NCBI GenBank assembly: GCA_020442095.1
Contig: JAGRKY010000198.1
Location: forward strand, 1 to 14,772
Direction: 5' to 3'
From: Bauldia sp.
GTDB taxonomy: Bacteria > Pseudomonadota > Alphaproteobacteria > Rhizobiales > Kaistiaceae
Length of the DNA: 14,772 nt
The first letter of the stretch is position 1. Each line of letters opens with the position of its first letter. This document shows positions 13,698 through 14,772 of this stretch, piece by piece. Both the position numbers and the translations under genes were made by a program. Under the pieces are notes generated by a model. That model saw only the letters and a program-made list of their open reading frames with translations, was not told where the DNA came from and searched no databases.

Positions 13698-14198
13698 ATG
13701 CGCGACGACGACTTCTCAGCGGCCAGGGAAGCAAGGCAGGTTCTGCAGGCGGCCGGCACGGCGACGCTCGCGACCCTCGACCGGCAGGGCGCGCCTTTCG
13801 CGTCGATGGTGACGGTGGCGACGACCGCGGCGGGAGAGCCGGTGCTCCTCCTCTCCGATCTCGCGGTCCACACACGGAACCTCAAGCGTGACCCGCGCGC
13901 CTCCCTGCTCCTTGTCGCGCCGGGCGGGGAGGATGGCGATCCGCTTGCTGGGAGCCGCCTGACGCTCGTTGGATCGGTCGTCGTGGACGACGATCCGGCC
14001 GCCCGACAGCGGTTCCTCGGGCGGCATCCAGAGGCCCGCGGATACGCGGATTTCAAGGATTTTGCCTTCTATCGCCTTGTCATTGGCGGTGGACATCTCG
14101 TCGCGGGATTTGGACGGATCGTCGATCTGGACCGTAAGGATCTGGTCGAAGGCAATGTCGGCGGCGGGGCGTCCGAAGAGGACCGGCAGGCCGGCTGA
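13698..14198 (+). CDS. HugZ-like pyridoxamine 5'-phosphate oxidase-fold protein
   Basis: 166 residues from ATG 13698, chosen because GGGGAGA lies at 13687-13693; an ATG at 13656 would add 14 residues without such a site. The split-barrel FMN-binding fold is indicated by ATLATLDRQGAPFASMV (22-38), LLSDLAVHTRNLKRDPRASL (51-70), SRLTLVGSV (86-94) and FYRLVIGGGHLVAGFGRI (124-141). This matches the N-terminal domain of HugZ-type proteins, some of which bind heme and release its iron. Longer members (around 250 residues) add a C-terminal DUF2470 domain, absent here, so heme cleavage is uncertain; a general flavoprotein role is the safer call. The residue pattern at the C-terminus is low complexity. 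It is divergent from the carbonic anhydrase gene. Confidence 0.8.
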   Translation: MRDDDFSAAREARQVLQAAGTATLATLDRQGAPFASMVTVATTAAGEPVLLLSDLAVHTRNLKRDPRASLLLVAPGGEDGDPLAGSRLTLVGSVVVDDDPAARQRFLGRHPEARGYADFKDFAFYRLVIGGGHLVAGFGRIVDLDRKDLVEGNVGGGASEEDRQAG

Positions 14199-14214
14199 AA
14201 GACCCAACAGATGC

Positions 14215-14307
14215 CTATCTTGCCATCAGATCGGCGAGCATCGCGCCGTTGCTGACGAGCAAATAGAGAAGCATGAGGCCCAGCAGGACGAGGATGGTTG
14301 TGCGCAC
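14215..14307 (-). CDS. Possible 30-residue single-pass membrane peptide
   Basis: From GTG 14307 the frame reads MRTTILVLLGLMLLYLLV and then SNGAMLADLMAR before TAG. It has a basic start, about 14 hydrophobic residues in a row and a short polar tail, the shape of a small membrane protein. The Shine-Dalgarno match upstream (GGCGGAA) is weak, and a better GGGAGGAG at about 14380 is too far away to serve it. It converges on the HugZ-like gene. Not recognised; could be chance. Confidence 0.3.
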   Translation of the reverse strand: MRTTILVLLGLMLLYLLVSNGAMLADLMAR

Positions 14308-14609
14308 GGGAGTCGTTCCGCCATAACGGCGACCGGCGTCGAGCGCCCAGGCACCAGTTATTGCTTTGCCAGCTTAACTCCTCCCGGGAAATCTCATAGC
14401 CATGGCTCGCACTGGTTGTTGAGTCCCAATCCGGCGTCGACTGAAAAACGCAAGTTTTGAACAGGCTGTCGCCAGCAGGAGACATGCATTATCGGCTGCG
14501 GCGACCACGCCGCAACTTTGTTGCGCGGCGGTCCACACGAGCGGTCCCTCGACTTCGTCTCCCGCCCGGATCTCTGCGATTCGTCTTTGCCCGGCCGAAA
14601 GGCGCGTGC
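14308..14609. other. Intergenic region without a credible gene
   Basis: About 300 bases. Frames on both strands give no recognisable protein. Small hairpins occur (AAAAC-GCAA-GTTTT near 14444; GCAAC-TTT-GTTGC near 14511), but no promoter or RNA gene could be identified. Confidence 0.45.
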
Positions 14610-14644
14610 ACAAACGAAAACGGCCGGCGAAACCGCCGGCCGTT
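14610..14644 (-). terminator. Intrinsic terminator of pnp
   Basis: AACGGCCGGCG (14619-14629) and CGCCGGCCGTT (14634-14644) form a perfect 11-bp stem around AAAC. Read leftward the stem is followed by TTTTCGTTT. It starts 26 bases after the pnp stop codon, so it is the terminator of that gene. Confidence 0.9.
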
Positions 14645-14670
14645 CGAGTCCTCAAACAGAGTGAGGTGGA

Positions 14671-14772
14671 TCAGCTCGCCTCGGCGGCGTCCGCGGCATC
14701 CGCGGCCTTGTCCTGCTTGATCTCCTCGCCGGTCTCCTGATCGACCATCTTCATCGACAGGCGGACCTTGCC
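14671..14772 (-). CDS. pnp: Polynucleotide phosphorylase, C-terminal end (partial)
   Basis: Only the last 33 codons are in the window, ending in TGA. They read GKVRLSMKMVDQETGEE and then a Lys/Asp/Ala-rich tail (KQDKAADAADAAEAS). GKV.LSM..VDQ.TGE is the end of the S1 RNA-binding domain in alphaproteobacterial PNPase, which degrades RNA phosphorolytically and forms part of the degradosome. Another S1-domain protein is possible but less likely. The gene continues beyond the right edge of the window. Confidence 0.8.
   Translation of the reverse strand, partial: GKVRLSMKMVDQETGEEIKQDKAADAADAAEAS

Noticed and set aside
1..14772. CRISPR arrays, tRNA or rRNA genes, transposases, integrases
   Set aside because: No regularly spaced direct repeats, no tRNA T-loop pattern with a matching acceptor stem and no such protein motif were seen on reading either strand.

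Overview
The window is a piece of a high-GC alphaproteobacterial chromosome, probably Hyphomicrobiales (Rhizobiales). This rests on the GyrB and PNPase C-termini at the two ends, a ThuA/ThuB-type pair, the family-typical proteins between them, and a palindromic intergenic repeat of a kind seen in alphaproteobacteria. The species cannot be named from the sequence. Most genes are ordinary GC-rich chromosomal genes with good Shine-Dalgarno sites.

Left end (1-1702): the last codons of gyrB (+), then a strikingly AT-rich gene for a stand-alone SIR2-like protein (79-1128, -) that looks horizontally acquired and may be an anti-phage NADase, then a small cupin gene (1250-1702, -). A perfect 14-bp palindrome lies between the cupin and SIR2 genes.

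1703-2631 is a 930-bp stretch without a believable gene. It is full of GC-rich hairpins and carries two inverted copies of a 24-bp palindromic repeat.

2632-5875 (+): an SDR-family protein with two altered active-site residues, a gluconate kinase (gntK type) and a HerA/FtsK-type ATPase.

5898-7663 (-): a ThuB-like Gfo/Idh/MocA dehydrogenase followed by a ThuA-domain protein, a probable two-gene sugar-catabolism operon that converges on the ATPase gene.

7768-11352 (-): a type I secretion locus, with a PrtD-type ABC exporter overlapping an HlyD-type adaptor by ATGA. Just downstream is a separate transcription unit for a 61-residue protein of unknown function, with its own Shine-Dalgarno site and a strong intrinsic terminator. 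Both the exporter operon and the small gene have a CRP-type site (TGTGA-N6-TCACA or one mismatch) with a possible -10 hexamer at about the class II distance. This is the most coherent potentially new unit in the window.

11630-14307: a DadA/DAO-type FAD oxidoreductase (+) converging on a beta-carbonic anhydrase (-), then a divergent HugZ-like flavin/heme-binding protein (+) and a possible 30-residue membrane peptide (-). The right end (14671-14772, -) is the C-terminus of polynucleotide phosphorylase with a textbook terminator at 14610-14644. No tRNA, rRNA, CRISPR array, transposase or integrase was found.
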